Of a stretch of DNA of 64,000 nt, positions 10,887 through 20,451 are shown one piece after another. A program made the position numbers and the translations under genes. Under the pieces are notes generated by a model, which saw nothing but the letters and a program-made list of their open reading frames with translations, did not search any database and was not told the origin of the DNA. Source of the DNA: Paulinella micropora (lineage: Eukaryota; Cercozoa; Imbricatea; Euglyphida); the NCBI GenBank assembly GCA_009731375.1, contig BJOX01000301.1, forward strand, positions 616,822 to 680,821. The letters are read 5' to 3'. Each line of letters begins with the position of its first letter. The stretch's first letter is position 1.

Positions 10887-11500
10887 GTTCTATGTCGATA
10901 ATGCAAGTTATGAGTAATCAATACATCTACAATTAATAACTATTGCATATTGTGATAATGGCACTGATTCCAAAAAATTGCAAAATTGAAAAGATAGTTA
11001 TATCCGTTTGACAACCTGAAATTCAGTCAGTTATGACTCAAAACTTAAAAATTGTCCCTGCTTCAAGTCCATCGCCGCCGCTTCTTCGCCGTGTGGGCAT
11101 CTCGAACTTGTCGATTGAAACTTCAGCGTCGGTCCCTCTGCTTGACAAAATTAGTGCTTGACTAAATTACATTACTGACTCAATGAGTCCAATATAATTA
11201 GTTACATTTGCCATTCCGCCATTAAAAACTACTCCCGCCGCAATCTGCTTCGTCGGCATATGCTCTTCTTCCGCTCTTGCCGCGATCAACGACCGATGGT
11301 GGACGATCCACGCGCTTCGTTCTCGCGCTCGACTTCAACTTCAACGGAAGCAATGCCTAAAGATGCCGCTCGACTACCTGCGCAAAACACTTCCTGCACA
11401 CTTCAAAGAGAGAAAACTCACAAAACAATAACATGAGTTGACTTTGCGTAAATTTGCGTATTTTGCGTGAGTTTGCAGACTTGAGATGTAAAATTATGGA
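10887..11500 (-). other. Copia 3' untranslated region
   Basis: About 600 bp without an open frame between the end of pol and the polypurine tract. It is nearly identical, in reverse, to about 41620-42236. Confidence 0.7.
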
Positions 11501-12511
11501 TCAAGTGTTACCATAAACTTACTAACGAGATATTCGAATTGGTCCTTAAGAACATGTTTGGTTAAGACATCTGCTATTTTTTTCTTAGTTCCTACCTTTT
11601 ACAAACTTAATCTCATTGTCTCTCTGTGCATGATGAATGAAATGCAGTTCTAAGGGTAAGTGTTTAGTACGTGGTCCCGACATTCCCCTCTCTGCTGCTA
11701 AGATAGTCTGTGCGTTATCTTCGTAAAGCTCTATCGGCCCTTTCTGTGCTATACTTAACTCTTCTGTGATGTGTCTGATAGCCAATCCTTCTCGTATGCA
11801 CTCTGCTGCTGCGAAAATTTCCGCGTCATTAGAACTTAGTGCAATTCTAGTCTGTCGTTTCGATAACCAAGCTACCGGGTCTCCACCCCAAAGCACTATA
11901 TAACCTGTACGTGACTTTCCGGTTTTCTTACAGACCTTATGTGCTGCATCTGGCCATAAAGTAATTTTGGGGTACGTCCTGCCTTCTTGTGACGATCTAG
12001 GCCCGTGAAATGGAATACCGCGATACGTACTTTTCAGATATCTGAAAATCCTACCTAGTAAAGCATAAGCAAGTCCTGGATTTACTGTCTGCATCACGCT
12101 AGCTGCATTCAGTGCTTGATCAGCATCTGGACGTGTCATCTTAGTTAGAAACAAAAGTTTACCTACTAAACTAGGAATTGAATGCTTTCTAAGAGCGCTT
12201 GTTTCTCCCATAGGTTCTGGCTCATGTTCTGCACTAGGAGTGCTTACTGGTCTAACATCTGCATATCCTACATCCTTTAAAATCTGATTCTGATACTTCT
12301 TCTGATGCAATAAAATGCGTTCTCCTTCCTGAACTATCTCTATCCCTTTGAACTCTTTAGCCACTCCCAAACGCTTAAGAGGATAAAACTTTTCTAGCTT
12401 ACTAGCAAAACGGTCATACGCTTGTTCGTTAGGAGCTGAGAAAATAAGATCATCTACATGGAAAATACCAATGATAGCATCTCTTATCGGCTTATTCTTT
12501 TCAGCGAACAT
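11500..12511 (-). pseudogene. Copia RT C-terminal part and RNase H
   Basis: It carries the catalytic VDDLIFSAPN block, SLVGKLLFLTKMTRPDADQ (the usual Copia S-x-VG...TRPD motif), and RNase H blocks GYIVLWGGDPVAWLSKRQ, ALSSNDAEIFAAAECIREG and ELYEDNAQTILAA. An extra A in a run near 11598 shifts the frame just before the terminal IADVLTKHVLKDQFEYLV region, which is intact in the other copy. A second break near 12540 separates it from the N-terminal RT. It copies RNA into DNA and degrades the RNA strand when intact. Confidence 0.88.
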
Positions 12512-12565
12512 ACATAAATCTGAGTCTAGTAACCTGAATCCTAATTCCTCTAACTTAGCGGCTAA

Positions 12566-13255
12566 TTATAAGATCTCATACCATCTCCTACCAGCTTGCG
12601 GCGCGCCATACAGAGCTCCATCTACTCTCCATATCATGCCTTTATGCTCTTCACTGTCTATCCCATCGGGTGCATAAGCATAAACAGGATCATGCATTCG
12701 TGCATTTAGATAAGCATTTTTGAAGTCTATACCGTACAGCTTATGTCCATGCCATGCTGCAAGCTTGGACAAAGAGAGTAATGAGCGATGCGCGGCACAG
12801 GGCACAAACAATTGATCTGGGTTATAGCTAACTCCTGGTTCTAGCATGTCTCCCCTCAAGGCTAACCTCGACTTAATGAACTTACGTCCCTTTTCGTCTA
12901 GTTTGACTTTATGTACCAATGTTAGTCTCACTACTTTTACTCCTTTTTCTTTCGCTTCCTTAGGGTTTACCCACGTGTAAGTGTTAAAAGACTTTAGAGC
13001 TTCAATCTCTTTATCCATTCCTGCTTTCAACTCTTTCGCAGTTAATCCCTCGTCTACGATTGTCTTTGGTACCTTCAATGTCAGGTACAGTAGCGCAGTG
13101 ATTTGACCCTCTACGATACTTTCTGCGGACATCTCGGGATGCTCTAGTTCTCCGACGGGTCCTATCCTATATATCCGATACTTTCTAATTTCGCTATCTA
13201 ACATCTTTTCTACCTGACCGTCGTCAAAAACTACGAAGTGACTGGGATTAGGCAT
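12566..13255 (-). CDS. Copia RVT_2 reverse transcriptase, N-terminal part
   Basis: 229 codons. Seen are the fingers motif KSRLALRGDM, motif A GIDFKNAYLNARM with the first catalytic Asp, and ALYGAPQAGRRWYEIL, equivalent to the Copia LYGLKQSPRAWY block. The catalytic DD lies in the next piece, beyond a frameshift or stop at about 12540-12566. A diverged copy of part of this region occurs at 30711-31268 inside the LINE. Confidence 0.88.
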   Translation of the reverse strand: MPNPSHFVVFDDGQVEKMLDSEIRKYRIYRIGPVGELEHPEMSAESIVEGQITALLYLTLKVPKTIVDEGLTAKELKAGMDKEIEALKSFNTYTWVNPKEAKEKGVKVVRLTLVHKVKLDEKGRKFIKSRLALRGDMLEPGVSYNPDQLFVPCAAHRSLLSLSKLAAWHGHKLYGIDFKNAYLNARMHDPVYAYAPDGIDSEEHKGMIWRVDGALYGAPQAGRRWYEIL

Positions 13256-13321
13256 CTTACGGACTTTAAGTCTCTCTCCCTTCTCGCATGGTTCTAAGAC
13301 TTTTTCTTCTCTCTTAACTGA

Positions 13322-13552
13322 TCACCAGTTGTCTCCATATTCTTTATTTGCCCATTCTTCTCCGAAAGCTACTCCCGGCACACTAACTCTCTCTCCTGTT
13401 AATGTAGCTGCTTTTACTGCTGCCTTCTTTTCTGGAGGTGGTTGTGTAACTGGTGTCCTAACCTTTGCTTCTCGTTTCCCTCTCACTATGTTAGCTGATG
13501 TGATCTTGTCACTTTGCTCCCAAGTGAGGCCCTTTGTGGGCGCGTCTCCCAA
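13322..13552 (-). CDS. Copia pol linker between integrase and RT
   Basis: 76 codons (GDAPTKGLTWEQSDKITSAN..., then Lys/Pro-rich). It has no catalytic motif and corresponds to the variable linker of Copia pol. A homologue with about 90% identity starts the fragment at 30711. 13553-13803, between this and the integrase, is low-complexity and frame-broken. Confidence 0.6.
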   Translation of the reverse strand: MGDAPTKGLTWEQSDKITSANIVRGKREAKVRTPVTQPPPEKKAAVKAATLTGERVSVPGVAFGEEWANKEYGDNW

Positions 13553-13803
13553 TACGTACCTCCTACTAGGGTGGTCTGCTTCGGGGCTTTGCGCCTCTAA
13601 CGCTCTGACGGTGTTACCCCATCATCCTTGTTGTCAGCTAGTTCTACCTTCGACTCTGATGGGAGACCGGAATCTGGACGGTGAATTTCCTGTAACTCCT
13701 CATGTTTGTCTAACTCCCCCTCCTCAGGTTCGTCTAACGGCTGTTGTAGCTGGACGGTGTCATTACTCTCCCCCTCAGATTCCTCGTCGTCCCATCTAAC
13801 TTC

Positions 13804-14502
13804 TCAGGGTGGGTGAGCATCCTTGCCAACTACATTGTGGTTAAAGCGTACATTACGCACATTTGTGATGATTTTTCGACCATCCCAAACTCGGTATAGT
13901 TCCTTGAATACATCATATCCAAGTAACATTACACGCTTTCCCCTATAGTTGCCTTTGCCTACCTGCTTTCCTATGTACATTACACCTAAACATCCTATAG
14001 GTTTAAGTTGTCGGATAGCTGGCTTGTAGCCCAGACATTGCTCAAAAGGTGAGGTTCCTTTCCTAGGCCCTGTCGTGGCTGGTAGAATGTTGTGCAAAGT
14101 TGTGGCTGTGTGTTCCATTTCCGCCCGAAATTGGGGTGGTAAATTGGCCTCGTATCGCATAGCCCGGGCTGGTCCTGCTGTGATGTCGTTGACCTTCTCA
14201 GATATGGGATTGCCATCTTTATCACCTGGAGCACTAGTCTTCCAAATGAATTGTAGAGGTTTCCACCACTCTATAATCTCAGTTGGGACATCGAACTCGT
14301 TGTCGCAAGTGATCTGCCTGACTTTCTTCCCTGTCTGCCTTTCAAACCATGCTACCGCTTGCTTCAAACAATCTACAAACTCGTTCTTGTATCGTAAATA
14401 ATAATCTTTGATGTACCCCGAGTAATCGTCTGTAACGCAAAATTTATAGTACTTACCGTGAATTGACATTACCGCCCAAGGTCCGGAAGTATCTATCTGC
14501 AA
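13804..14502 (-). CDS. Copia integrase catalytic core
   Basis: 232 codons. The rve triad is visible as Asp in MQIDTSGPW, Asp in ITCDNEF and Glu in NPISEKVND, followed by the Copia-type block PFEQCLGYKPAIRQLKPIGC. It inserts element cDNA into the host chromosome and generates the 5-bp duplication. The zinc-binding N-terminus is in the next piece upstream, offset by a frameshift. Confidence 0.9.
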   Translation of the reverse strand: MQIDTSGPWAVMSIHGKYYKFCVTDDYSGYIKDYYLRYKNEFVDCLKQAVAWFERQTGKKVRQITCDNEFDVPTEIIEWWKPLQFIWKTSAPGDKDGNPISEKVNDITAGPARAMRYEANLPPQFRAEMEHTATTLHNILPATTGPRKGTSPFEQCLGYKPAIRQLKPIGCLGVMYIGKQVGKGNYRGKRVMLLGYDVFKELYRVWDGRKIITNVRNVRFNHNVVGKDAHPP

Positions 14503-14735
14503 AATCTCACAAGGGTAACTCGCTCTCCTAATTCTATTAACCTTAAATCTAGTAACACTGTAGCTTTCCCCATCATACAGGCTTCACAAAATCTAACACT
14601 ATCCTCGCTTCCTGTTAATTTTGTACCCATTGCCTTGCCTAATGCATAGGTCTTCGGTAATGCTTTATGCCCACTACACAGATGTATGACGTAAATGTCA
14701 ACGGGCTTAACCTTCTTACCTTTCTCAGGATACAT
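14493..14735 (-). CDS. Copia GAG-pre-integrase zinc-binding domain
   Basis: 80 codons with IHLCSGHKALPKTYALGK and FCEACMMGKA, the H-x4-H...C-x2-C HHCC arrangement in front of Copia integrases. It overlaps the catalytic core by 10 bp in another frame, so one indel separates them. Confidence 0.85.
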   Translation of the reverse strand: MYPEKGKKVKPVDIYVIHLCSGHKALPKTYALGKAMGTKLTGSEDSVRFCEACMMGKATVLLDLRLIELGERVTLVRFCR

Positions 14736-14827
14736 AGCGTATAAAACGCTCCCTCTAGCTTCCTCGTTCTCACTTACTCTCGCTTGCTTGCTCTCACTTT
14801 CTCTCTCTTTGGGGATTCCCGCCCCGC

Positions 14828-15136
14828 TTACCCCGTCTTATTCTTCTTCTCTTTCACGTTGGGGTTGTAACGCTCGTTTATGTTGAGGGGCTTATCTTTC
14901 TCATTGTCCCAGCGATAGAGCATGCCAGGCGTAAGTCTCCCCCTCACGATCACGTCACTCTCTTTAATTCTTATGGGGTGCTTTAGGATTAGTAGTTGCC
15001 CATTCTGGTGAATGATAGATCTGTGGTGGTTGTGGTCCATGTTTCCAGTAGACATAATGTTGACTGGCACCCTGTTGTCTAAAAACATATCTTTCTTTAC
15101 CAAAACTGGCTTTCCTGATCCATCTATTCTTGTCAA
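14828..15136 (-). CDS. Copia protease C-terminal/linker region
   Basis: 102 codons with folded-protein-like sequence (PVNIMSTGNMDHNHHRSI, GRLTPGMLYRW) in the position between the aspartic protease active site and GAG-pre-integrase. It probably completes the protease. Confidence 0.65.
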   Translation of the reverse strand: MTRIDGSGKPVLVKKDMFLDNRVPVNIMSTGNMDHNHHRSIIHQNGQLLILKHPIRIKESDVIVRGRLTPGMLYRWDNEKDKPLNINERYNPNVKEKKNKTG

Positions 15137-15170
15137 CCTCGCTTCCCCTCCGGTGACTAGGCTAACGGGT

Positions 15171-16178
15171 TCAATCTCTCGGACGTTGTGTAAGATGCGG
15201 TGTACATGCTATACCCCTGGACGATCCGCTGTCTTGAACTTTCATCTTTTTCTTGCGTCCTACCGTCTCGCTATCGTCTACCATGAGATTGTGATTTCCC
15301 TCTTTATCCTCCTCCTCACTCCCTTTCCGTTGGGCTTTGTTCTTTCTTCTCTTCTCAAATCTCTCCTCGTACATCCAATCAAGCTCTTCTCGTGCCTCGC
15401 AATACGATTTAAAGCTTATGGGAATTCCTGACCTCATTTCCTCGGAGGTTCTGGAATGTTTTAGATTTTCCGGGTCAACGTCCTCATCATCCTCCTCCAT
15501 ATCTGAGTGTCCGTCTATCTCCTGTCTCTTCCTATCAAACTCCCTCTTTCTCGTTGCTGCCTGATCTGGACTGAAGAACTTGTATGCATCTCCTGAGTGT
15601 AACTTCCGCAAAAGTGCGTTCAGTGTAACCACTCTCGCTTCTACCTCATGCCGAATCTTCATAAGGTGGGGCATCGATCGTACGATGAAAAGAGCAAATT
15701 GATTGTCGTGGTTCTTAGCTAAGTCGAGTATTCCATAGTCTATTATTCCTAACAACTCTGTGTAAAACTCGTTCTCTTTGCCGTCCGGGTCGTAACACAA
15801 ACCCTCTTTCACTACTATCTTTTCTGCTCCCTTCGTTAACGCATATAGCAACCTAGCTATTTCCGTCTTCTCAGGTCTTGGATGTCCTTCACTGTGTCTG
15901 AACTCACACTCCCACTTAGCTCTTTCCTTAGCTTTTGCACTCTGAGTGGTTCTTGCTGCTCTCTTCTCTATGACTGTCTCTCTTGTGATTTGTGGTGTGC
16001 CTGCTGCATGCTTCAGAAATACTTCGTTCACTGCCCAAAACACATCTGTCAACAGTCCATCTGCCTCTGCTACTCTCTCTCCTTCCTTCTTTGTCATCAT
16101 CACAACATCTCCCGTTTCATCATCCAAAACACACAGGTTGTTCAGCTGTACATGTTCACTTATTCTCTTAAAGTCCAA
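15171..16178 (-). CDS. Copia spacer protein ending in the aspartic protease motif DSGSS
   Basis: 335 codons. The last 25 include KVQDSGSSRGIACTPHL, which aligns with the Copia protease active site (DSG, then S/T, then H/P). The preceding 300 residues are charged (Lys/Glu/Asp) and unlike any Copia domain I know. Such a long spacer between the zinc knuckle (about 17530) and the protease is unusual. Confidence 0.7.
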   Translation of the reverse strand: MDFKRISEHVQLNNLCVLDDETGDVVMMTKKEGERVAEADGLLTDVFWAVNEVFLKHAAGTPQITRETVIEKRAARTTQSAKAKERAKWECEFRHSEGHPRPEKTEIARLLYALTKGAEKIVVKEGLCYDPDGKENEFYTELLGIIDYGILDLAKNHDNQFALFIVRSMPHLMKIRHEVEARVVTLNALLRKLHSGDAYKFFSPDQAATRKREFDRKRQEIDGHSDMEEDDEDVDPENLKHSRTSEEMRSGIPISFKSYCEAREELDWMYEERFEKRRKNKAQRKGSEEEDKEGNHNLMVDDSETVGRKKKMKVQDSGSSRGIACTPHLTQRPRD

Positions 16179-16743
16179 AGCTTATTACCTTTCCGTGTTC
16201 TGTGCCTCTTTTACTGCTCTTTCCCACAGGTGTTTCATGTGTGTGTGTCTCGCTTGTCTGCTCTGTCTGTGACTCTACACTGTCTCCTACTCTATCCAAA
16301 GGAGACGGACTTTGTGATAGTAGCGATGGTGGCCAAGACTTGCCCTCACTTGTCCCTCCTACATGCTCATCAGCCTCATCAAATACCATCTCTTTTCCAG
16401 CTCTAGTCCCGCCGGTCCTTGCCTCTTTCCCTGGCAAAACAGCATCATTCCGTGAATTTGTACTAACTCCTTTCTTACCGGGTTTTTTGAAACTTTTCTT
16501 GTCTTTTTCTCCGATATTTGCGGGACTTAGCGAGTTTTTCTTCACGGGTTTTGCCGTATCTTTTTGCGAGATTTGCTGTGCACTCGCCCCCTTTCCCTCC
16601 CTCTCTCTCAGTATGCTTAGCATCTCATTCTTAGACGGATAATCACGGGAAGGGTGTGGGCGACGTGAAGGGTCTTGTGCTGGGTCAATGTCAGGGAATA
16701 GTGGGTCTTGACGGGCATGATAACCACATAAGTCTGCATACAC
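16168..16743 (-). CDS. Copia hypothetical low-complexity spacer
   Basis: 191 codons, Lys/Ser/Thr/Pro-rich, opening MYADLCGYHARQDPLFPDID. No domain recognised. It probably belongs to the gag-protease spacer and is offset from the following piece by a frameshift. Confidence 0.45.
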   Translation of the reverse strand: MYADLCGYHARQDPLFPDIDPAQDPSRRPHPSRDYPSKNEMLSILREREGKGASAQQISQKDTAKPVKKNSLSPANIGEKDKKSFKKPGKKGVSTNSRNDAVLPGKEARTGGTRAGKEMVFDEADEHVGGTSEGKSWPPSLLSQSPSPLDRVGDSVESQTEQTSETHTHETPVGKSSKRGTEHGKVISFGL

Positions 16744-16968
16744 TAGCCTCTTTGCTGCCTCACCTGCCTTGCCCCAACTCCCCCCTGTCCAAACTTAACT
16801 CCACACTGTTCTCCCTTCCTGTCCAGCCCAGTACAACGAGTGGTTAGTGGGCCTGGGTGTGGCTCTTAGGAGTGAATGTAGTGGGACGTGGTGTTTCGTT
16901 CTTTGATTATTTTGAGTTCTGAGGGGGTGTGGGTGTCGGTTTCTCACTTTTCCGTTTCTCTTTCTCTT

Positions 16969-17460
16969 TCACTTGCGAGGGTTTTGGTTGCAATTGTGAG
17001 GGTTGCACACGTTGTGTGTCTCGTGAGGTTGTGAGGGCAGGAGTGGATGTTGTAGAGGTGTCGGGGTGTTGAGCACTAGTGAGAGTGCGAGGTGGAGGGT
17101 TGTGGGGTCTTTCTCGGAGTGTCTTTTGAGCCAGTGGAGCACTCGACAGCTCCCCCCCCCCCCCCCCCCCCGGCCCNNNNNNNNNNNNNNNNNNNNNNNN
17201 NNNNNNNNNNNNNNNNNNNNNNNNNNNNNNNNNNNNNNNNNACTTTCTATGTTTCCCTCCATTGCTTCTTCTGCACCCTCCATCATGACTAGCCCATACT
17301 CTTCTTCTTCTGAGCTGTCTTCCCCTTCAGATTTGTCTCCTTCTTCCTCCTCACCCTCCTCTCCTACTTCTCCCCTCATAAGAGTGACTCCTTTGGCTCC
17401 TTTCTTTTTAAACTTTCCACTCTTGTCTCTTTGCTTTTCTTTTGTGGAGTTAGAGTGAGC
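16969..17460 (-). other. Copia gag-pol spacer with a C-homopolymer and a 65-N gap
   Basis: The acidic Glu/Gly-rich open stretch is interrupted by poly-C and N (17177-17241). The coding status across the gap cannot be judged. Confidence 0.4.
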
Positions 17461-17470
17461 TGACTTTGGA

Positions 17471-18126
17471 CTAGTTCGCTTGGGGCTTGACTTCTGTTTG
17501 GGGCAAAAACGCTTTGTGTCCAGTCTGGTAGCAGTTATAGCATGTCGCTGTCAGCCACCATTCCTGCTCTGAACTATCACTATCATTCTTGTTGCCCTTG
17601 CCCTTCCCGTTCTTAGTCCATTTCTTGTTCTTCTCTCTCTTTTCTCCCTTCTCTCCTCCCTCTCCCTCTCCTAACAGTAGATTCGCTCCCTTACCCTCTC
17701 TCTTCCTCTCTTTCTCTCTCCTACGTTCCTTTCTCAGTCTCTTCTGCTTCGCTTCCCACAACACGTAAATTTCTCTTGCCGACTCTACCATATCATCATG
17801 TGTTGGCCTGCTCGCTGCGGCTAATCTATAATGATCGTTGAGGTAAGCGGCCCATAGGCCTCATGCTCTGCCAGCTTCTCTAACAACCCATTTACTGCTT
17901 CTTCTGGCTCAAATGGCTTCCCTCTCAGCGCTTCTAGCCAGTTTTTCTGCAGTAGATGTTGTGTTAGATACTCATCCATATCCTCTGTCGGTCTCGGTCT
18001 CATCTCTTTAAATGCTTTCTCCTCTATGTATCTCGCCGCACCACTTAGATTACCGTATTTCGCTTTGACAATGCCGACTTTCTCAAACGGGCAATGAACG
18101 TTTTTACTGCGCAGAAATTGAACCAC
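17471..18126 (-). pseudogene. Copia gag, C-terminal half with zinc knuckle
   Basis: Pieces 18126-17821 and 17791-17471 encode helical capsid-like sequence (EDMDEYLTQHLLQKNWLEAL, EAVNGLLEKLAEHEAYG), a Lys/Arg/Glu-rich stretch and CYNCYQTGHKAF. The final Cys of the CCHC knuckle is recovered only if one T of the run near 17512 is removed, pointing to a homopolymer indel. Confidence 0.75.
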
Positions 18127-18713
18127 TTTGGATTCAGAGAATGCTGTTGTTTTACGAGAAGTTGGAACATCCTGCAGCGATGCAGGTACTGCATTTCTTC
18201 TCTGTATCTTTTCTTCCTCAGCAAATATACATCCTTGTTGGTTCTTGTCATCTGTCTTTTCTTCTTTCTGTTCGCCCTATCCTCCCAAGCTTTCTTTTCT
18301 TCCTTTGAGAGGTCTTTCCAGTTGGCAGGTTTCTCTTGCTGTGTCTACGCGTCTTGTGGTGTTTGGCTACTTCTCTGTCTCTGTTGTCGTGTTTGTTGTT
18401 TCTCTGTTTCACTTTCTTCTTCGTCTGATCCTTCCGGTGTGTCTACCTCGTGTGGTTCTCTCGGTTCTTCCATTTCTTCTGCTTTTCTCATCCTGTCTCT
18501 ATCAAAACCATACTTTATTCTTGCTGCTTTATGGTCTTTGAAAGCATCATGAAACATATCTCCGAGTGTTGTGCTAATCCCGTGGGCATACTCCTCTATC
18601 TGGTAATAGCAACTCTGTAAATCCTTTTTATTCCCGCTAAACACCGGAGTGTGAGACATCAATTGTCTCATGCTGATCGCATGGTGCCGAAATTCGTTTC
18701 CCCAGCGGCTCAT
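18127..18713 (-). pseudogene. Copia gag, N-terminal half
   Basis: A clear reading frame at 18713-18345 starts MSRWGNEFRHHAISMRQ directly downstream of the primer-binding site. It has helical sequence and then a Glu/Gln/Arg-rich stretch. 18345-18127 continues with basic, frame-broken sequence. It is the capsid portion by position. Confidence 0.65.
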
Positions 18714-18716
18714 AAC
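18700..18716 (-). promoter_or_regulatory. Copia primer-binding site, tRNA-Met anticodon-arm type
   Basis: Directly after the 5' LTR the minus strand reads gttatgagccgctgg. TTATG plus a GC-rich stem is complementary to a CAU anticodon loop (..CAUAA), as in the half-tRNA priming of Drosophila copia, rather than to a tRNA 3' CCA end (TGG first). Confidence 0.6.
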
Positions 18717-19039
18717 CGTTGATTAGGTAATACCCGGTCACTCACGGACCTAATACCTTAGACGCCGGTTTGCTGAGAGACTCCGTTAGAAGCCACGATA
18801 CCAATCGACACTTTTAATCCGCACGTAAATAGCAGAACTGACAAACTCAAAGGTAATAATGAAACTGAAATAAAGTCCGCACGACTGTAATTATTACACA
18901 ATGGTTATTGTCCGATTCTGAATGCCAATATGGACCGTTACGTCCGTTACAATTATTGACTAGAACTATACGGATAAATTACTTACCAGTCACAAAGTAA
19001 TTACTACTTGAAAAGTAAAACGTAATTGTCCTACCAACG
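18717..19039 (-). repeat. Copia 5' LTR
   Basis: 323 bp, near-identical to 10555-10876 apart from one extra G (atatggaccg). It would contain the element promoter, though I see no unambiguous TATA box to mark. Confidence 0.93.
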
Positions 19040-19044
19040 ATTAT

Positions 19045-19947
19045 TGTTTCCATTGTTCTGTGGGGTGTTTTATGGCCTACTGCCTTTAGCTCTTCATCTA
19101 ACGCAACAAACGCATCAAACTGCGGAGCATAATCACACCCCTCATCAAACGTCCATGCATTCATCGCATTTATCTTATCTTGCACATCCTCCTCACTCAC
19201 CTTACCAAACCTTTTGGTTAGTCTTGCCCACACAATGTGCAAGTTCTGACCAAAGTCNNNNNNNNNNGCACACGATGTGCAAGTTCTGACCAAAGTCTGG
19301 TGAGGTGTCTCTCACCAAATCTGCCACACTCCTCTTTGCTTTACCTACTAGCTTATCAAACACAAACGAAAAAGCTTCTATGCTACTATCATTCTTTCTT
19401 CCTTCTCTTTGTCCTCTACTTGCTCCTTGCTCTTCGTCTTGATTGTTGTCGTTGCTGGTGTGGAATAGGTAGGTGAAAGCTGACTACTCACTCTCCCCCT
19501 CTCCTCCACCTGCTGTTCTCCTCCCTTTTGCTCACTCTTACCACTATCTCCCCCTAAGGTAGGCTGCCTTTCTGTCTCAGTAAAATAAGAGGTAAGGTTT
19601 TCTTTGTCTGTTTCTGACTCTGAGCCTAACTCAGCTTCCTCTTCCTCCTCTCTCAGCCCTATCTTTGCTCTCTCTCTTGCTGATTGCTTTCCTGCTCTCT
19701 CTCCCCACCTCCACATGTAGTTGGGGACTTTCTTTCCTTTGCTGTGCAACGCACTCACATTACTTTCATGAACTAGCCTAATATGTTCTTGTGGGGTCTG
19801 GAGTGCCCCCTTAAGTCCTTTTGCCCCCAGGGCCAAAACTATCTCTCGTTGGAATGCTTTAAACGGGGTTCTCCCGTCATATTGTCCTTTTTCCCGAGTC
19901 CTGCTGATTTTGTTTTTGTCCGTGCCTCTTAAAGTACTGAAACTCAT
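19045..19947 (-). pseudogene. Gag N-terminal half of the outer LTR element
   Basis: 19947-19378 begins MSFSTLRGTDKNKISRTREK near the 5' LTR and becomes Glu/Ser/Lys-rich. A frameshift near 19390 leads into VFDKLVGKAKRSVADLV and then LHIVWARLTKRFGKVSEED and FDAFVALDEELKAVGHKT, capsid-like helices. The frame reaches the Copia insertion at ...TMETII. The 10-N gap at 19258-19267 is flanked by the same gtgcaagttctgaccaaagtc on both sides, and merging the flanks keeps the frame. Capsid function is inferred from position and the downstream zinc fingers. Confidence 0.7.
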
Positions 19948-20236
19948 TGAGGGCTTACTGTCTTGTCTTTTTCTTTGAGCAGACCCGGGCCAGTTGCTGT
20001 GTCCTGATGTGCTTGCCTCTTCCCACGACGTTGGTCACCTAAAACGGGGACCGGCCGTAGCGAACGATGTGTTTTCAAACTCCCGCAACCACAGTGTTGC
20101 AAAAAAAAAAAGCTTCCCTTCTCGTGTGTCAATTAACGGAGTGACACCAACCAAAGGTTTGACAGTCGCCTCCCAGGTCGGCGATGGTCTTCTTCCTTCC
20201 TTGCTTGCGGCGCAGTGCCAGAGTTAAGCGCTGCCA

Positions 20237-20252
20237 AGGCCGGCCCATAATC
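20237..20252 (-). promoter_or_regulatory. Primer-binding site of the outer element
   Basis: Just inside the 5' LTR the minus strand reads gattatgggccggcc. TTATGGGCC is complementary to the GGCCCAUAA anticodon arm found in eukaryotic initiator tRNA-Met, matching the Copia-type half-tRNA primer. Confidence 0.6.
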
Positions 20253-20451
20253 CACTAGACGAGAGGGTTTGGAACTTTACTTTTACTTAGAGATTTGAAT
20301 AATTACTGACACGTCACTAAGTACCACAACCCCAGAACGCCAAAGCTTGAATTCACCGTTACACATATAGTGATATAGGTAAAATAGGTAATTGTCCTTG
20401 GGGTGGGCCGGTACTAGTGACTAAATACTATTATTAATAAAATTGTCCATT
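20253..20451 (-). repeat. 5' LTR of the outer element
   Basis: 199 bp, direct repeat of 5262-5456. The outer flank tgcgt differs in one base from ggcgt at the other end. Confidence 0.85.

Larger units (their letters stand above)
10555..19039 (-). mobile_element. Ty1/Copia LTR retrotransposon nested in the outer element's gag
   Basis: LTRs at 10555-10876 and 18717-19039 differ by one indel and very few substitutions. Flanking ATTAT (10550-10554 and 19040-19044) is a perfect 5-bp target duplication. The internal order from the 5' end is gag with a zinc knuckle, a long spacer, an aspartic protease (DSGSS), GAG-pre-integrase, integrase, RVT_2-type RT and RNase H. That PR-INT-RT-RH order is diagnostic of Copia. 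The pol is broken into at least seven open pieces, so this copy is inactive or the sequence has uncorrected indels. The LTR similarity suggests a young insertion. Confidence 0.93.

Noticed and set aside
16656-16847. Plus-strand small genes opposite the Copia and outer elements (numerous 60-170 codon frames)
   Set aside because: They are shadows of minus-strand coding sequence with Ser/Leu/Phe-rich composition expected from antisense reading.
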